64,000 nt of DNA from Streptococcus sp. SN-1 (GCF_041154385.1 NZ_AP028929.1:1426001-1490000); one strand, 5' to 3'; positions 25,565-36,403 are shown, numbered from the stretch's first letter. The notes: generated by a model not told the origin, from the letters alone. A program made the numbers and translations.

Positions 25565-28500
25565 TTAGTCTTCTTTTTTCTTTGCAAGAGCAAGTCCGAG
25601 ACCACCTAGCATACCAAGAAGTCCGAAAGATGCAAGAGTAGCATTTGATTCTGTTCCTGTATTTGGCAATACATTTTGAGAACCATTTGACTTAGCTCCA
25701 TTATCAACAGTAGTCTTAGTATCTACCTGATCTGCATTCGGAGTAACTGCATCTGGAACTGGAGTTGTTGGTGCTGGTGCATCTTGACCAGAACCTCCAT
25801 TAGTATCAGGTGTAACTGGCGTATCAGGTGTCACTGGTGCAACTGGTTTTTCAGTTACTGGTGTTTCTGGTGTTACCTTAGCTGGTGTTGTTACATTAGG
25901 AACTTCTACTGATGGTTTATTTGGTTCAGTAATCTTACCTGTACCTGGGACAGCTTTCTTAGGAAGTTTGTCGTTTGGTACTTTACCTTTTCCATCTTGA
26001 CCGATTTCAACAGTGATTGGACCATCTTCACCTGGGATTTCTACTGTAGTTCCTGGTGGATATGTTCCTCCTCCTGGTCTCTGCGGTGTTACTGTAACGT
26101 CACCTGTCTTAGGATCTCGTTCCACATCTAATGTTGGTGTCTTACGAGATGGTGTTGTTACATCCACTGGTTGTGATGGTTTCTTGTTCGGTTCGGTTAC
26201 TGTTCCTGTTCCCGGTTTAGCATCTTTTGGAAGTTTGTCATTTGGAACTGTTCCTGAACCGTCATTGCCAATTGTGACTGTGATTGTTGTTCCATTTTCA
26301 CCTGGAATTTCTACCTTGCTACCTGATGGGTAGGTTGTGCCATCTGGTTTCTTAGGCGTTACAATCGCATTTCCATTTGGTTGTTGAGTAATCTCAATCT
26401 TACCTGGTTTTTCAGTTACTGGTGTTTCTGGTGTTACCTTAGCTGGTGTTGTTACATTAGGAACTTCTACTGATGGTTTATTTGGTTCAGTAATCTTACC
26501 TGTACCTGGGACAGCTTTCTTAGGAAGTTTGTCGTTTGGTACTTTACCTTTTCCATCTTGACCGATTTCAACAGTGATTGGACCATCTTCACCTGGGATT
26601 TCTACTGTAGTTCCTGGTGGATATGTTCCTCCTCCTGGTCTCTGCGGTGTTACTGTAACGTCACCTGTCTTAGGATCTCGTTCCACATCTAATGTTGGTG
26701 TCTTACGAGATGGTGTTGTTACATCCACTGGTTGTGATGGTTTCTTGTTCGGTTCGGTTACTGTTCCTGTTCCCGGTTTAGCATCTTTTGGAAGTTTGTC
26801 ATTTGGAACTGTTCCTGAACCGTCATTGCCAATTGTGACTGTGATTGTTGTTCCATTTTCACCTGGAATTTCTACCTTGCTACCTGATGGGTAGGTTGTG
26901 CCATCTGGTTTCTTAGGCGTTACAATCGCATTTCCATTTGGTTGTTGAGTAATCTCAATCTTACCTGGTTTTTCAGTTACTGGTGTTTCTGGTGTTATCT
27001 TAGCTGGAGTCGTTACATTCGGAACTTCCACTGATGGTTTATTTGGTTCAGTAATCTTACCTGTACCTGGGACAGCTTTCTTAGGAAGTTTGTCGTTTGG
27101 TACTTTACCTTTTCCATCTTGACCGATTTCAACAGTGATTGGACCATCTTCACCTGGGATTTCTACTGTAGTTCCTGGTGGATATGTTCCTCCTCCTGGT
27201 CTCTGCGGTGTTACTGTAACGTCACCTGTCTTAGGATCTCGTTCCACATCTAATGTTGGTGTCTTACGAGATGGTGTTGTTACATCCACTGGTTGTGATG
27301 GTTTCTTGTTCGGTTCGGTTACTGTTCCTGTTCCCGGTTTAGCATCTTTTGGAAGTTTGTCATTTGGAACTGTTCCTGAACCGTCATTGCCAATTGTGAC
27401 TGTGATTGTTGTTCCATTTTCACCTGGAATTTCTACCTTGCTACCTGATGGGTAGGTTGTGCCATCTGGTTTCTTAGGCGTTACAATCGCATTTCCATTT
27501 GGTTGTTGAGTAATCTCAATCTTACCTGGTTTTTCAGTTACTGGTGTTTCTGGTGTTACCTTAGCTGGTGTTGTTACATTAGGAACTTCTACTGATGGTT
27601 TATTTGGTTCAGTAATCTTACCTGTACCTGGGACAGCTTTCTTAGGAAGTTTGTCGTTTGGTACTTTACCTTTTCCATCTTGACCGATTTCAACAGTGAT
27701 TGGACCATCTTCACCTGGGATTTCTACTGTAGTTCCTGGTGGATATGTTCCTCCTCCTGGTCTCTGCGGTGTTACTGTAACGTCACCTGTCTTAGGATCT
27801 CGTTCCACATCTAATGTTGGTGTCTTACGAGATGGTGTTGTTACATCCACTGGTTGTGATGGTTTCTTGTTCGGTTCGGTTACTGTTCCTGTTCCCGGTT
27901 TAGCATCTTTTGGAAGTTTGTCATTTGGAACTGTTCCTGAACCGTCATTGCCAATTGTGACTGTGATTGTTGTTCCATTTTCACCTGGAATTTCTACCTT
28001 GCTACCTGATGGGTAGGTTGTGCCATCTGGTTTCTTAGGCGTTACAATCGCATTTCCATTTGGTTGTTGAGTAATCTCAATCTTACCTGGTTTTTCAGTT
28101 ACTGGTGTTTCTGGTGTTACCTTAGCTGGTGTTGTTACATTAGGAACTTCTACTGATGGTTTATTTGGTTCAGTAATCTTACCTGTACCTGGGACAGCTT
28201 TCTTAGGAAGTTTGTCGTTTGGTACTTTACCTTTTCCATCTTGACCGATTTCAACAGTGATTGGACCATCTTCACCTGGGATTTCTACTGTAGTTCCTGG
28301 TGGATATGTTCCTCCTCCTGGTCTCTGCGGTGTTACTGTAACGTCACCTGTCTTAGGATCTCGTTCCACATCTAATGTTGGTGTCTTACGAGATGGTGTT
28401 GTTACATCCACTGGTTGTGATGGTTTCTTGTTCGGTTCGGTTACTGTTCCTGTTCCCGGTTTAGCATCTTTTGGAAGTTTGTCATTTGGAACTGTTCCTG

Positions 28501-31500
28501 AACCGTCATTGCCAATTGTGACTGTGATTGTTGTTCCATTTTCACCTGGAATTTCTACCTTGCTACCTGATGGGTAGGTTGTGCCATCTGGTTTCTTAGG
28601 CGTTACAATCGCATTTCCATTTGGTTGTTGAGTAATCTCAATCTTACCTGGTTTTTCAGTTACTGGTGTTTCTGGTGTTATCTTAGCTGGAGTCGTTACA
28701 TTCGGAACTTCCACTGATGGTTTTCCTGGTACTGTAATCTTGCTTGTGCCTGGTACTTTTCCTTCTGGTAATTCATTATTTGGTACTTTACCTTTTCCAT
28801 CTTTTCCGATTGTAATTGTAATTGGATGATCCTTATCTTTACCTGGTATTTCTACCTTCGTGTTTTCTGGATATAATGTTCCATCTGGTTTCTTCGGTGT
28901 TACTGTAACTTCACCAGTATCTGGATCTTGGTCCAATTCTACTGTTGGGATAAGCTTAGATGGTGTTGTTACCTTAGGAACTTCCACTGATGGTTTTCCT
29001 GGTACTGTAATCTTGCTTGTGCCTGGTACTTTTCCTTCTGGCAATTCATTATTTGGTACTTTACCTTTTCCATCTTTTCCAATTGTAATTGTAATTGGAT
29101 GATCCTTATCTTTACCTGGTATTTCTACCTTCGTATTTTCTGGATATAATTTTCCATCTGGTTTCTTAGGCGTTACTGTAACTTCACCAGTATCTGGATC
29201 TTGGTCCAATTCTACTGTTGGGATGAGCTTAGATGGAGTCGTTACATTCGGAACTTCCACTGATGGTTTTCCTGGTACTGTAATCTTGCTTGTGCCTGGT
29301 ACTTTTTCTTCTGGTAACTCACTATTTGGTACTTTACCTTTTCCATCTTTTCCAATTGTAATTGTGATTGGATGATCCTTATCTTTACCCGGTATTTCTA
29401 CCTTCGTATTTTCTGGATACAATGTTCCATCTGGTTTCTTAGGTGTTACTGTAACGTCTCCTGTATTTGGATCTTGATCTAATACTAAGGCTGGTGTTAA
29501 GCGAGCTGGGGTTTCTACAGTAACTTTTTCTGGTGTTTTTCCTGTACCAGGCTCAGTAATTGTTCCTGTTCCTGATATTTTTCCGTCTGGTAAATCTTTA
29601 TTTGGTACTTTTCCTTTACCGCCTGCTCCAATTATTACAACGATTGGTGTTCCATTTTTACCCGGTATTTCTACCTTCGTATTTTCTGGATATAATGTTC
29701 CATCTGGTTTCTTAGGCGTTACTGTTACTTCTCCTGTATCTGGATCTTGTTGTAATTCTACCGTTGGTGTCTTACGGGCTGGTGTTGTTACACTTACTGG
29801 TCGTGATGGTTTCTTATTCGGTTCTGTTACTGTTCCACGACCTGGTTTAGCTTCTTTTGGAAGTTTATCATTTGGAACTTCTCCAGAACCATCTTTTCCT
29901 ATCGTTACTTCAATAGTTTTTCCATCTTCTCCTGGGATTTCAACCTTAGTTCCTTGCGGGTATATTCCTCCACCTGGTTTCTTAGGTGTTACAATAGCAT
30001 CTCCATTTTCCTTACGAGTAATTGCTATATCTGTTGGAGCTTCTGTTTCTGGTAAAGTTGGATCAATGCGTTTCGGTGTTTCTACTTTAACTTCTTCAGG
30101 GGTTTTACCTTTTTCTGTAATTTTACCTATTCCTGGTGTTTTCCCTTCAGGTAAATCGTTATTTGAAACTTTTCCTGTTCCATCTTTTCCGATTGTAATT
30201 ATGATTGGATGATCCTTATCTTTACCCGGTATTTCTACCTTCGTATTTTCTGGATATAATGTTCCATCTGGTTTCTTAGGTGTTACAGAAACATCTCCTG
30301 TTTTTGGATCTTGTTCTAACTCTATTGTTGATGGTTTACGAGCGGGTGTTGTTACATTCACAGGTTTCGATGGTTCTTTATTTGGTTCCTTTACGATACC
30401 TTTACCTGATACTTCTCCTTTTGGAAGTTTATCATTTGGAACTGTTCCTGAACCGTCATTTCCAATCTCTACCTCTATTGTTGTATTATTATCACCTGGA
30501 ATAACTACCTTAGTTCCTGATGGATATGTTCCTCCACCTGGTTTCGTTGGCGTTACGATTGCATCACCATTTTCTTTACGAGTAATTCCTATAGTTGGAG
30601 TTTGAGTCGTAGGAGCTTTTGGATCTGTTCCGTTTTTCTTCTCTTCCTCATCTGGAATTCCATCATTATCATCATCTTTATCTGTAATGTCTGGATCTCC
30701 ATCCCCATCAGTATCTCTTAATACATTCACAATAACATCTTTCGTAACTGGCGTATCTCCTTCGTGAGTTACAGTTACTTTGATAGTTACATCACGATGT
30801 TCTTCTATTCTATCCCAGTCTTTAATATCTGGTGTTCCAGTAACTTTTCCTTCACTATTCACCGTTAAACCATTTACTGTTGGTGCAGTAATTGTACTAT
30901 TTGATTTATTTGGTGTTACTACTACTTTACTTGTGTACTTAGCTTTTTCTCTTGCATTTTCTGGTTTTCCAAATGCAACTTCTAACGGTTTACCTACAGT
31001 AGCTTTAGCTGGCTGACTTGGTAGTCCTGTTAATTTACTTGTTACTTGAGCTGTTATTGGTGAACCATCTTTAACTTTATCTGCTGGAATTGTCACTTTA
31101 CCATTTGCATCAACAGCAATTGTTGGATCAGAACTTGTCCAAGTTCCATCTCCAGCTTTTGTTACTGTTACTGTTTTAGACGTATTATCTTCACCTGTAT
31201 ATGTGATAGTTGTAGTTCCTTCTCCAGTTAATATCGGTGTAATTTCTACAGTTCCGTTTTCTTTTGGTGTAACTGTTGGAGCTTGTGGTTTCACTTTAAC
31301 AATTACATCTGTTGTTTCTGTTGAACCATCTTCATAAGTAATCGTCACTGGAATTGTCTGCTTACTATCCGGAGTTACATTTGGTAATGGTGATGTTTTT
31401 TCCACTACACTCCTAATCTTCGTTGCTGCGAAATCTTTAGTTTCAGTTCCATCTACTAATCCAGTAACCCCTGTTTTTCCTGATAAATCATCTCTTGAAA

Positions 31501-34500
31501 GTGGTGAGCCTGCTTCTTTTACAATATCAACCTTAGTTACAGTATGAGATTTAGGTGTATATGTCGTATTATCAGAATCTACAGCTGAACCACCTGTACC
31601 TTTTGTTGCTTTGGCAGTAACACTAGTTCCTACTAATTTTTTAGGAATTTCTAGTGAACCATTGTGGAATACTAGACCTGCTTTTGGAGTTTCAAGTTCC
31701 CATCCAGAATCTTTCTTCACTAGTGTTACAGTTCCATCTGTTAATGGAATCGTTACTTTGTCCCCATCTGTTGGTGGTGTTACTTTAACATTTCCATTTT
31801 GCCATTGTGAAATGGTTGGAGCTACCGGTTTAACGTGGAATGTTACAGGTCTTTCGACTGTAGCCGGTGCGTAAATTCTTACCTCCTTACCATCAATCGA
31901 TTTTCTAACCCCTCCTCCATTAGGGAATTTAACCAGCGCTTTGTAGTCAGTTATCACCCCAGGTTTTGCCAATTCAGTTTCATTAGCAACTTCAGAATTT
32001 CCCTTCTTCCATTTGAATGACATACCAGTTGGATAGTATTTATCATTACCATCGGCATTTGGAGTATCTACTACTTTTACATTGTAATGTGAATCACCTA
32101 ATTGTGTATTTAGCGGAACTGTTTTCGGAGTTTCTTTTACTTCAACATCTACAACTGTATACTTAAATTTATACGTATTTGTATTATTTAAAGCATCTTT
32201 TACAACTACACTACCTTCATGATCTCCTAAAGTAGCCGTATTCGTAGCTGTTGCATTTCCTAATTCTACTTTTACATCTGCACCATCTTTAGACCAGTTT
32301 CCTGATTTTTCAATTTTTGTTCCATTTGAAATACCAGATATACTTAGATTAGTCACATTGCTCTTATCATCACTAACTCTAATTGTTGGATTAAATGTTG
32401 CCCCTTTGAATACTACAAATTTTGCGGTTGTATTAATATCATTTGTCAATGTTAATCCATCCATTGTAGCTGTTGGAGCTGATGTGTCTGATTTACTAAT
32501 TGGAATTTCAATATCTTCAGTCGAAAGGTCAGGATACTTAATTGTTGCACCAATATAATATGTCCCGTCTGGTTTTTTCTTAATTTCCCCACGGTCTTTC
32601 ATTGTAAGTTCTAGATCTTTTGTCTTACCATTAATTTTCACTTCGCCACGAGTTGCTGTGAAATTAAGATCTAACTTAGGCTTCATGGCATTAAATTCTG
32701 CATCACTAAGTTTTGCGCCTTTACCAGTTACATCTTTGTCTAGCTGTTGTGTTCCTACTTTTGGAACATATTTTTCAGCTTGTGTTAACACTTTAAATAC
32801 TACACGTGTTGGATTAGATGCGACATTATCTTGATTTCTTAATTCATTTCCAGCAGCATCTGTTGCTACATAGTATCTTGTAACAATTTCTTTACCATTA
32901 GTCCATTTGTTACCATGATCAGACTTATTTGTCTTATCAAGAGTTCCAGTAACCATAATATCTTTAGGAGCTGTTAGTTCTGGGCCATTATTTGTTTTCA
33001 ATAATTTTCCTTCATAAGATAGTCCATAATCTAAATCATTCGTATTATTATCTTTAGATGATAATCTTGATTCGATTAACTTGTTAGAATCATCTGTAAC
33101 TGTTCCTAATCTAAAGTTGTTACTTTCTGTTGGAGTCACGTAAACTGTACGGAATCCATTCTCAACAGTAGTATTCTTTTCATCAAATGCGAATTTAGGC
33201 GGTTCTTTTTCCCCTGCTTTTGAATTTACTGTTGCTGGATTGCTTTCTACATGGTCACTTGTTTCGGATTTGGCAGTAATTGGAGCAGAATCTTTGATAG
33301 CTCTATCTTTAATCGTTACTTTCCCTGTAGTTTTATCAATCGTCACACCGTCATCTGGTGCGTTATTCAGTGTCCATCCATCCTTAGTTTTTGTTGCTGT
33401 TATTTTTCTTGAAGAATTATTCGGATCATTATAAGTGAAATTAAATGAATTTACATTCTTTTCATTAACTGGTGTTACTGTAACATCCCCATTTTCTTGA
33501 GGTGTTACAGTTGGTGCTGTTGGTTTCACTCGGAATTCAATATCTCTAGCAATATAAGCACGTCCACGGATTTCATTGACATTATCTCCTGTCGCATTTG
33601 TTGCAGTAACTGATTCACCGTTTGTTGGTACATATGTTGTTGGATAGAATGCGGCTGCTTTTACAGTATATTTACCAGGATCTGTATACGTTAAGTTTGT
33701 CTTATACTCTGTACCTCTGATAAAGCGGAACGTCATACCACTTGGGAATAATCTATCACTTCTTTGTGATCCATCATTTACTGTTAAGTAATTATTTGCA
33801 TCTCCTACTGGTCGGTTTAATTCCACTTCTCTAGAAATTTTAGCAACGCCTGTTTGTGCAGAAACACCTTGTTCAAAGTCAAGGTCTAACACACGAACAC
33901 GGAATTTCACTTCTTTATGGTTACCTTGGTTAACATTTCCATCTGCCGCATCAGATACTTTTAATTTAACTATTGAAATACCTAATGGAGCATTAGCATC
34001 AACACGACCACGAACTGTATAACTTCCTTGAGCATTTTCAGTTTTACCTGATTCTTGAATTGTTACATTAGAATGTTCAGAAGCATTTTTATTGAACCAA
34101 ACACCTTTAGGGATTCCAGAAACATGCTGAATATTTACTTTACCAGCTGCATTGTTATCGTAATATTTTAAAGGCAACTCAATATTTGCACCGCGATAAA
34201 CATCAATAGTTGGTGCTTTTGAAATATCATCCGTTAATGTTGTTTCAGCATTATTACTTGTTTTATAGACAATTTTCACAGTTGGTGGCTGTGTATCACG
34301 TTCAGGCGTTGGAATTACAGGTGCACTAAATTCTGAATCTACTGTAGTATTTTTTACTGTTGTTTTAGCTTTAATCGCTGTTGACGGTAATGCTCTAGAA
34401 ACATTAATAGTAGCTTTTTGACCCCTTGTTATTCCTGTTCCGATAACTTCATCTCCACTATATAATGTCACTGTAGAACCATCAGGAACTCCTTCCTTTA

Positions 34501-36403
34501 CATCCACTACTACATTTTGCCCTTTTTTGCCCGCTTTTTCATTTACAGAATTTTTGTCAATTACAGGTGTTTTAGGCTTAACATTTAATGTAACTGTTCC
34601 GTCTGAACCAGAACCTGGATTTTCTGAACTTGTACCATCTTGATATCTTGCAATTACTTTATATTTGAATACTCCAGCTGTAGTAGCTGTACTTGCTGGC
34701 TTGACACCCTTTTCCCAACTCCAAGTCATACCTGCAGGGAATGGTTTGCTCTCTTTATGTGTAACGTAACCTGAATTTGCAGGATCATCTGGATTTCCTA
34801 AAGTGTCTCCTACTGTTTTTGTAACAGTCAATCCTTGAATTGGGTTTAATTGTGCATCTGGTTTACTTTCCAATTTCGTTCCAGTAGCAGCATACACATA
34901 TGCTGCAAGCGCAGTTTTAGCAAATCCTTCTTTAGCGGTTACAGCCATTGCACCCGCTCTTTGGGCTTGTGCATCAGTAACATCATCTCTTAAACGCATC
35001 TTAACGTGATATTTGTAGGCAAAATCTTGTTGAATGCCTACAGTTAATAGATGAGAATAAGAGCCACCAGGATAAGATCCGTTAGGATCATTTTTTAATT
35101 TAATAATACGATTTAGGTCCTCATTATATTGCAATTGTTTTAACATTTGTTGTCTCTGATCATTGCTGTTTGGACCACCACTCATCTGAAAAAGACCACC
35201 TGCAGCTCCCCATAGTCTTTGTGAGTCTGAATCCTGATAACTATTACTTGCCAATCTCCCCAATGGGACTGTATATCTTTCACCTTCTCTAGTAAAATTA
35301 TCAGGATTATCAGAAAGTATTCCTGTCGCTCCTGCTTTTTTTCGATAACGTTCATAGTAAGCCTCAGAAACAACTCCTATCGGATAATTTCTACCAACAT
35401 CAGGCAAAAGATCACGAGGTGGGTAGAACCAAAATGCATTTCTATAATATCCATCCAAAGCTTTACCATCATTTTGGAAGTAAACATCATAAGTAATAAA
35501 TTTCATGCCATTTTCTTTACTATATCTTGCTGTCATGAACGTTTTATCAATTGTTCGGGTACGTTGTCCTACAGCTGTCGAACCGTGTCCTGAAGGCTCT
35601 GAAATATACTCTTTAACATTGTACAACGCACCTTCTACGCGTACATCATTTGCTCTAAAACTAACCCCTTCACCCATTCTTTGACCATTACGTGAGTCAT
35701 GAGATCCAGTATTAGCAATCGTATTTTTTCCTTCTTTTACTACTTTTTCAGGAGTAATAGCCTTCGGCATTGAAGATAATACAAAAATTTTCTCATTAAG
35801 CTTTTTAGCTACTGCATCAATTTCAGCTTGTGTCAACTCAAGACTATTGTTATTAAGTACACTATTAGCTTTTTCTAAATCTGCTTGAATTGCAGCAAGG
35901 GTCGAAGCTGGAGCTTTTTCTTTGTTGACTTTATCCAAGAGTTCTTGAACTTTTGTAATACTAGCTTGTAACTGAGACTTATCTAATGTTTGTTTCTCCG
36001 TCACTTTATCACCACTAGCATCTTTAGTTACAGTTATGGTGCTAGTAGATGTGCCGTTATTTAGAGGATTAGCCTCTACGGCTTCTTTATTTTCAGATGT
36101 TTTCTCTCTTTCCTTAGTTTCCTTGGCTACCTCAACTTTTTCAGTTTCCTTGGTTTCCTCATTTTTTGATTTTGGAGCAGACTCTATCAGAGGCGATTTC
36201 TCCTCATTTGGATTCGCTGCGCCTATGGCAGGTTGGTTTTTAGCATCTACAACATCCGCACTAACGGCATGCGCACCCAAAAACATCAGTGCTGCTACAG
36301 CTACTGAAGCCGCACCGAAACTATACTTACGAATAGAAAAGCGCAAAACTTTTTCACGTTGATGACGCTTGATTCTATTGAGTGAATTTGATTTATTTTC
36401 CAT
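25565..36403 (-). CDS. Gene B: giant YSIRK/LPXTG surface protein with 17 stalk repeats
   Basis: 3,612 aa, intact, with GAGGAAC before ATG 36403. YSIRK signal almost identical to gene A ('KVLRFSIRKYSFGAASVAVA'). An acidic region and a FIVAR-like helical pair (about 120-210) lead to DSRNGQRMGEG at Asp236. An unrecognised region of about 300 aa follows ('YDVYFQNDGKALDGYYRNAF', 'WGAAGGLFQMSGGPNSND'). Rib-like and Big-like domains then alternate up to about residue 1900, with several 'PSGMTFRF/YPTGMSFKW' strands. One type 3 calcium segment (DTDGDGDPD) precedes 17 units of the ~93-aa repeat, the last ten as five 187-aa pairs. The anchor is LPNTG plus hydrophobic tail and AKKKED. Architecture says surface adhesin with a very long stalk; ligand unknown. 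Confidence 0.9.
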   Translation of the reverse strand: MENKSNSLNRIKRHQREKVLRFSIRKYSFGAASVAVAALMFLGAHAVSADVVDAKNQPAIGAANPNEEKSPLIESAPKSKNEETKETEKVEVAKETKEREKTSENKEAVEANPLNNGTSTSTITVTKDASGDKVTEKQTLDKSQLQASITKVQELLDKVNKEKAPASTLAAIQADLEKANSVLNNNSLELTQAEIDAVAKKLNEKIFVLSSMPKAITPEKVVKEGKNTIANTGSHDSRNGQRMGEGVSFRANDVRVEGALYNVKEYISEPSGHGSTAVGQRTRTIDKTFMTARYSKENGMKFITYDVYFQNDGKALDGYYRNAFWFYPPRDLLPDVGRNYPIGVVSEAYYERYRKKAGATGILSDNPDNFTREGERYTVPLGRLASNSYQDSDSQRLWGAAGGLFQMSGGPNSNDQRQQMLKQLQYNEDLNRIIKLKNDPNGSYPGGSYSHLLTVGIQQDFAYKYHVKMRLRDDVTDAQAQRAGAMAVTAKEGFAKTALAAYVYAATGTKLESKPDAQLNPIQGLTVTKTVGDTLGNPDDPANSGYVTHKESKPFPAGMTWSWEKGVKPASTATTAGVFKYKVIARYQDGTSSENPGSGSDGTVTLNVKPKTPVIDKNSVNEKAGKKGQNVVVDVKEGVPDGSTVTLYSGDEVIGTGITRGQKATINVSRALPSTAIKAKTTVKNTTVDSEFSAPVIPTPERDTQPPTVKIVYKTSNNAETTLTDDISKAPTIDVYRGANIELPLKYYDNNAAGKVNIQHVSGIPKGVWFNKNASEHSNVTIQESGKTENAQGSYTVRGRVDANAPLGISIVKLKVSDAADGNVNQGNHKEVKFRVRVLDLDFEQGVSAQTGVAKISREVELNRPVGDANNYLTVNDGSQRSDRLFPSGMTFRFIRGTEYKTNLTYTDPGKYTVKAAAFYPTTYVPTNGESVTATNATGDNVNEIRGRAYIARDIEFRVKPTAPTVTPQENGDVTVTPVNEKNVNSFNFTYNDPNNSSRKITATKTKDGWTLNNAPDDGVTIDKTTGKVTIKDRAIKDSAPITAKSETSDHVESNPATVNSKAGEKEPPKFAFDEKNTTVENGFRTVYVTPTESNNFRLGTVTDDSNKLIESRLSSKDNNTNDLDYGLSYEGKLLKTNNGPELTAPKDIMVTGTLDKTNKSDHGNKWTNGKEIVTRYYVATDAAGNELRNQDNVASNPTRVVFKVLTQAEKYVPKVGTQQLDKDVTGKGAKLSDAEFNAMKPKLDLNFTATRGEVKINGKTKDLELTMKDRGEIKKKPDGTYYIGATIKYPDLSTEDIEIPISKSDTSAPTATMDGLTLTNDINTTAKFVVFKGATFNPTIRVSDDKSNVTNLSISGISNGTKIEKSGNWSKDGADVKVELGNATATNTATLGDHEGSVVVKDALNNTNTYKFKYTVVDVEVKETPKTVPLNTQLGDSHYNVKVVDTPNADGNDKYYPTGMSFKWKKGNSEVANETELAKPGVITDYKALVKFPNGGGVRKSIDGKEVRIYAPATVERPVTFHVKPVAPTISQWQNGNVKVTPPTDGDKVTIPLTDGTVTLVKKDSGWELETPKAGLVFHNGSLEIPKKLVGTSVTAKATKGTGGSAVDSDNTTYTPKSHTVTKVDIVKEAGSPLSRDDLSGKTGVTGLVDGTETKDFAATKIRSVVEKTSPLPNVTPDSKQTIPVTITYEDGSTETTDVIVKVKPQAPTVTPKENGTVEITPILTGEGTTTITYTGEDNTSKTVTVTKAGDGTWTSSDPTIAVDANGKVTIPADKVKDGSPITAQVTSKLTGLPSQPAKATVGKPLEVAFGKPENAREKAKYTSKVVVTPNKSNSTITAPTVNGLTVNSEGKVTGTPDIKDWDRIEEHRDVTIKVTVTHEGDTPVTKDVIVNVLRDTDGDGDPDITDKDDDNDGIPDEEEKKNGTDPKAPTTQTPTIGITRKENGDAIVTPTKPGGGTYPSGTKVVIPGDNNTTIEVEIGNDGSGTVPNDKLPKGEVSGKGIVKEPNKEPSKPVNVTTPARKPSTIELEQDPKTGDVSVTPKKPDGTLYPENTKVEIPGKDKDHPIIITIGKDGTGKVSNNDLPEGKTPGIGKITEKGKTPEEVKVETPKRIDPTLPETEAPTDIAITRKENGDAIVTPKKPGGGIYPQGTKVEIPGEDGKTIEVTIGKDGSGEVPNDKLPKEAKPGRGTVTEPNKKPSRPVSVTTPARKTPTVELQQDPDTGEVTVTPKKPDGTLYPENTKVEIPGKNGTPIVVIIGAGGKGKVPNKDLPDGKISGTGTITEPGTGKTPEKVTVETPARLTPALVLDQDPNTGDVTVTPKKPDGTLYPENTKVEIPGKDKDHPITITIGKDGKGKVPNSELPEEKVPGTSKITVPGKPSVEVPNVTTPSKLIPTVELDQDPDTGEVTVTPKKPDGKLYPENTKVEIPGKDKDHPITITIGKDGKGKVPNNELPEGKVPGTSKITVPGKPSVEVPKVTTPSKLIPTVELDQDPDTGEVTVTPKKPDGTLYPENTKVEIPGKDKDHPITITIGKDGKGKVPNNELPEGKVPGTSKITVPGKPSVEVPNVTTPAKITPETPVTEKPGKIEITQQPNGNAIVTPKKPDGTTYPSGSKVEIPGENGTTITVTIGNDGSGTVPNDKLPKDAKPGTGTVTEPNKKPSQPVDVTTPSRKTPTLDVERDPKTGDVTVTPQRPGGGTYPPGTTVEIPGEDGPITVEIGQDGKGKVPNDKLPKKAVPGTGKITEPNKPSVEVPNVTTPAKVTPETPVTEKPGKIEITQQPNGNAIVTPKKPDGTTYPSGSKVEIPGENGTTITVTIGNDGSGTVPNDKLPKDAKPGTGTVTEPNKKPSQPVDVTTPSRKTPTLDVERDPKTGDVTVTPQRPGGGTYPPGTTVEIPGEDGPITVEIGQDGKGKVPNDKLPKKAVPGTGKITEPNKPSVEVPNVTTPAKVTPETPVTEKPGKIEITQQPNGNAIVTPKKPDGTTYPSGSKVEIPGENGTTITVTIGNDGSGTVPNDKLPKDAKPGTGTVTEPNKKPSQPVDVTTPSRKTPTLDVERDPKTGDVTVTPQRPGGGTYPPGTTVEIPGEDGPITVEIGQDGKGKVPNDKLPKKAVPGTGKITEPNKPSVEVPNVTTPAKITPETPVTEKPGKIEITQQPNGNAIVTPKKPDGTTYPSGSKVEIPGENGTTITVTIGNDGSGTVPNDKLPKDAKPGTGTVTEPNKKPSQPVDVTTPSRKTPTLDVERDPKTGDVTVTPQRPGGGTYPPGTTVEIPGEDGPITVEIGQDGKGKVPNDKLPKKAVPGTGKITEPNKPSVEVPNVTTPAKVTPETPVTEKPGKIEITQQPNGNAIVTPKKPDGTTYPSGSKVEIPGENGTTITVTIGNDGSGTVPNDKLPKDAKPGTGTVTEPNKKPSQPVDVTTPSRKTPTLDVERDPKTGDVTVTPQRPGGGTYPPGTTVEIPGEDGPITVEIGQDGKGKVPNDKLPKKAVPGTGKITEPNKPSVEVPNVTTPAKVTPETPVTEKPVAPVTPDTPVTPDTNGGSGQDAPAPTTPVPDAVTPNADQVDTKTTVDNGAKSNGSQNVLPNTGTESNATLASFGLLGMLGGLGLALAKKKED
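25843..28647 (-). repeat. Five near-perfect 561-bp tandem repeats in gene B
   Basis: Unit starts on the plus strand are at 25843, 26404, 26965, 27526 and 28087, and a partial sixth begins at 28648. Each unit codes 187 aa, made of one IEITQQP-type and one LDVERDP-type stalk module. I see differences only in a short junction segment: some units have ACCTTAGCTGGTGTTG, others ATCTTAGCTGGAGTCG (Val versus Ile in PAK-V/I-TPE). Such identity over 2.8 kb indicates recent amplification or gene conversion. Confidence 0.95.
28660..30640 (-). repeat. Seven older, diverged ~93-aa stalk units of gene B
   Basis: Units beginning IGITRKE, IELEQDP, IAITRKE, VELQQDP, LVLDQDP and twice VELDQDP, each about 280 bp. 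Several have YPENTKVEIPGK instead of YPPGT. They lie on the N-terminal side of the identical 561-bp array. Confidence 0.85.

Noticed and set aside
26013..28577. Five identical 106-codon plus-strand frames spaced 561 bp
   Set aside because: They are produced by the 561-bp repeats of gene B read on the wrong strand; useful only as a marker of repeat identity.
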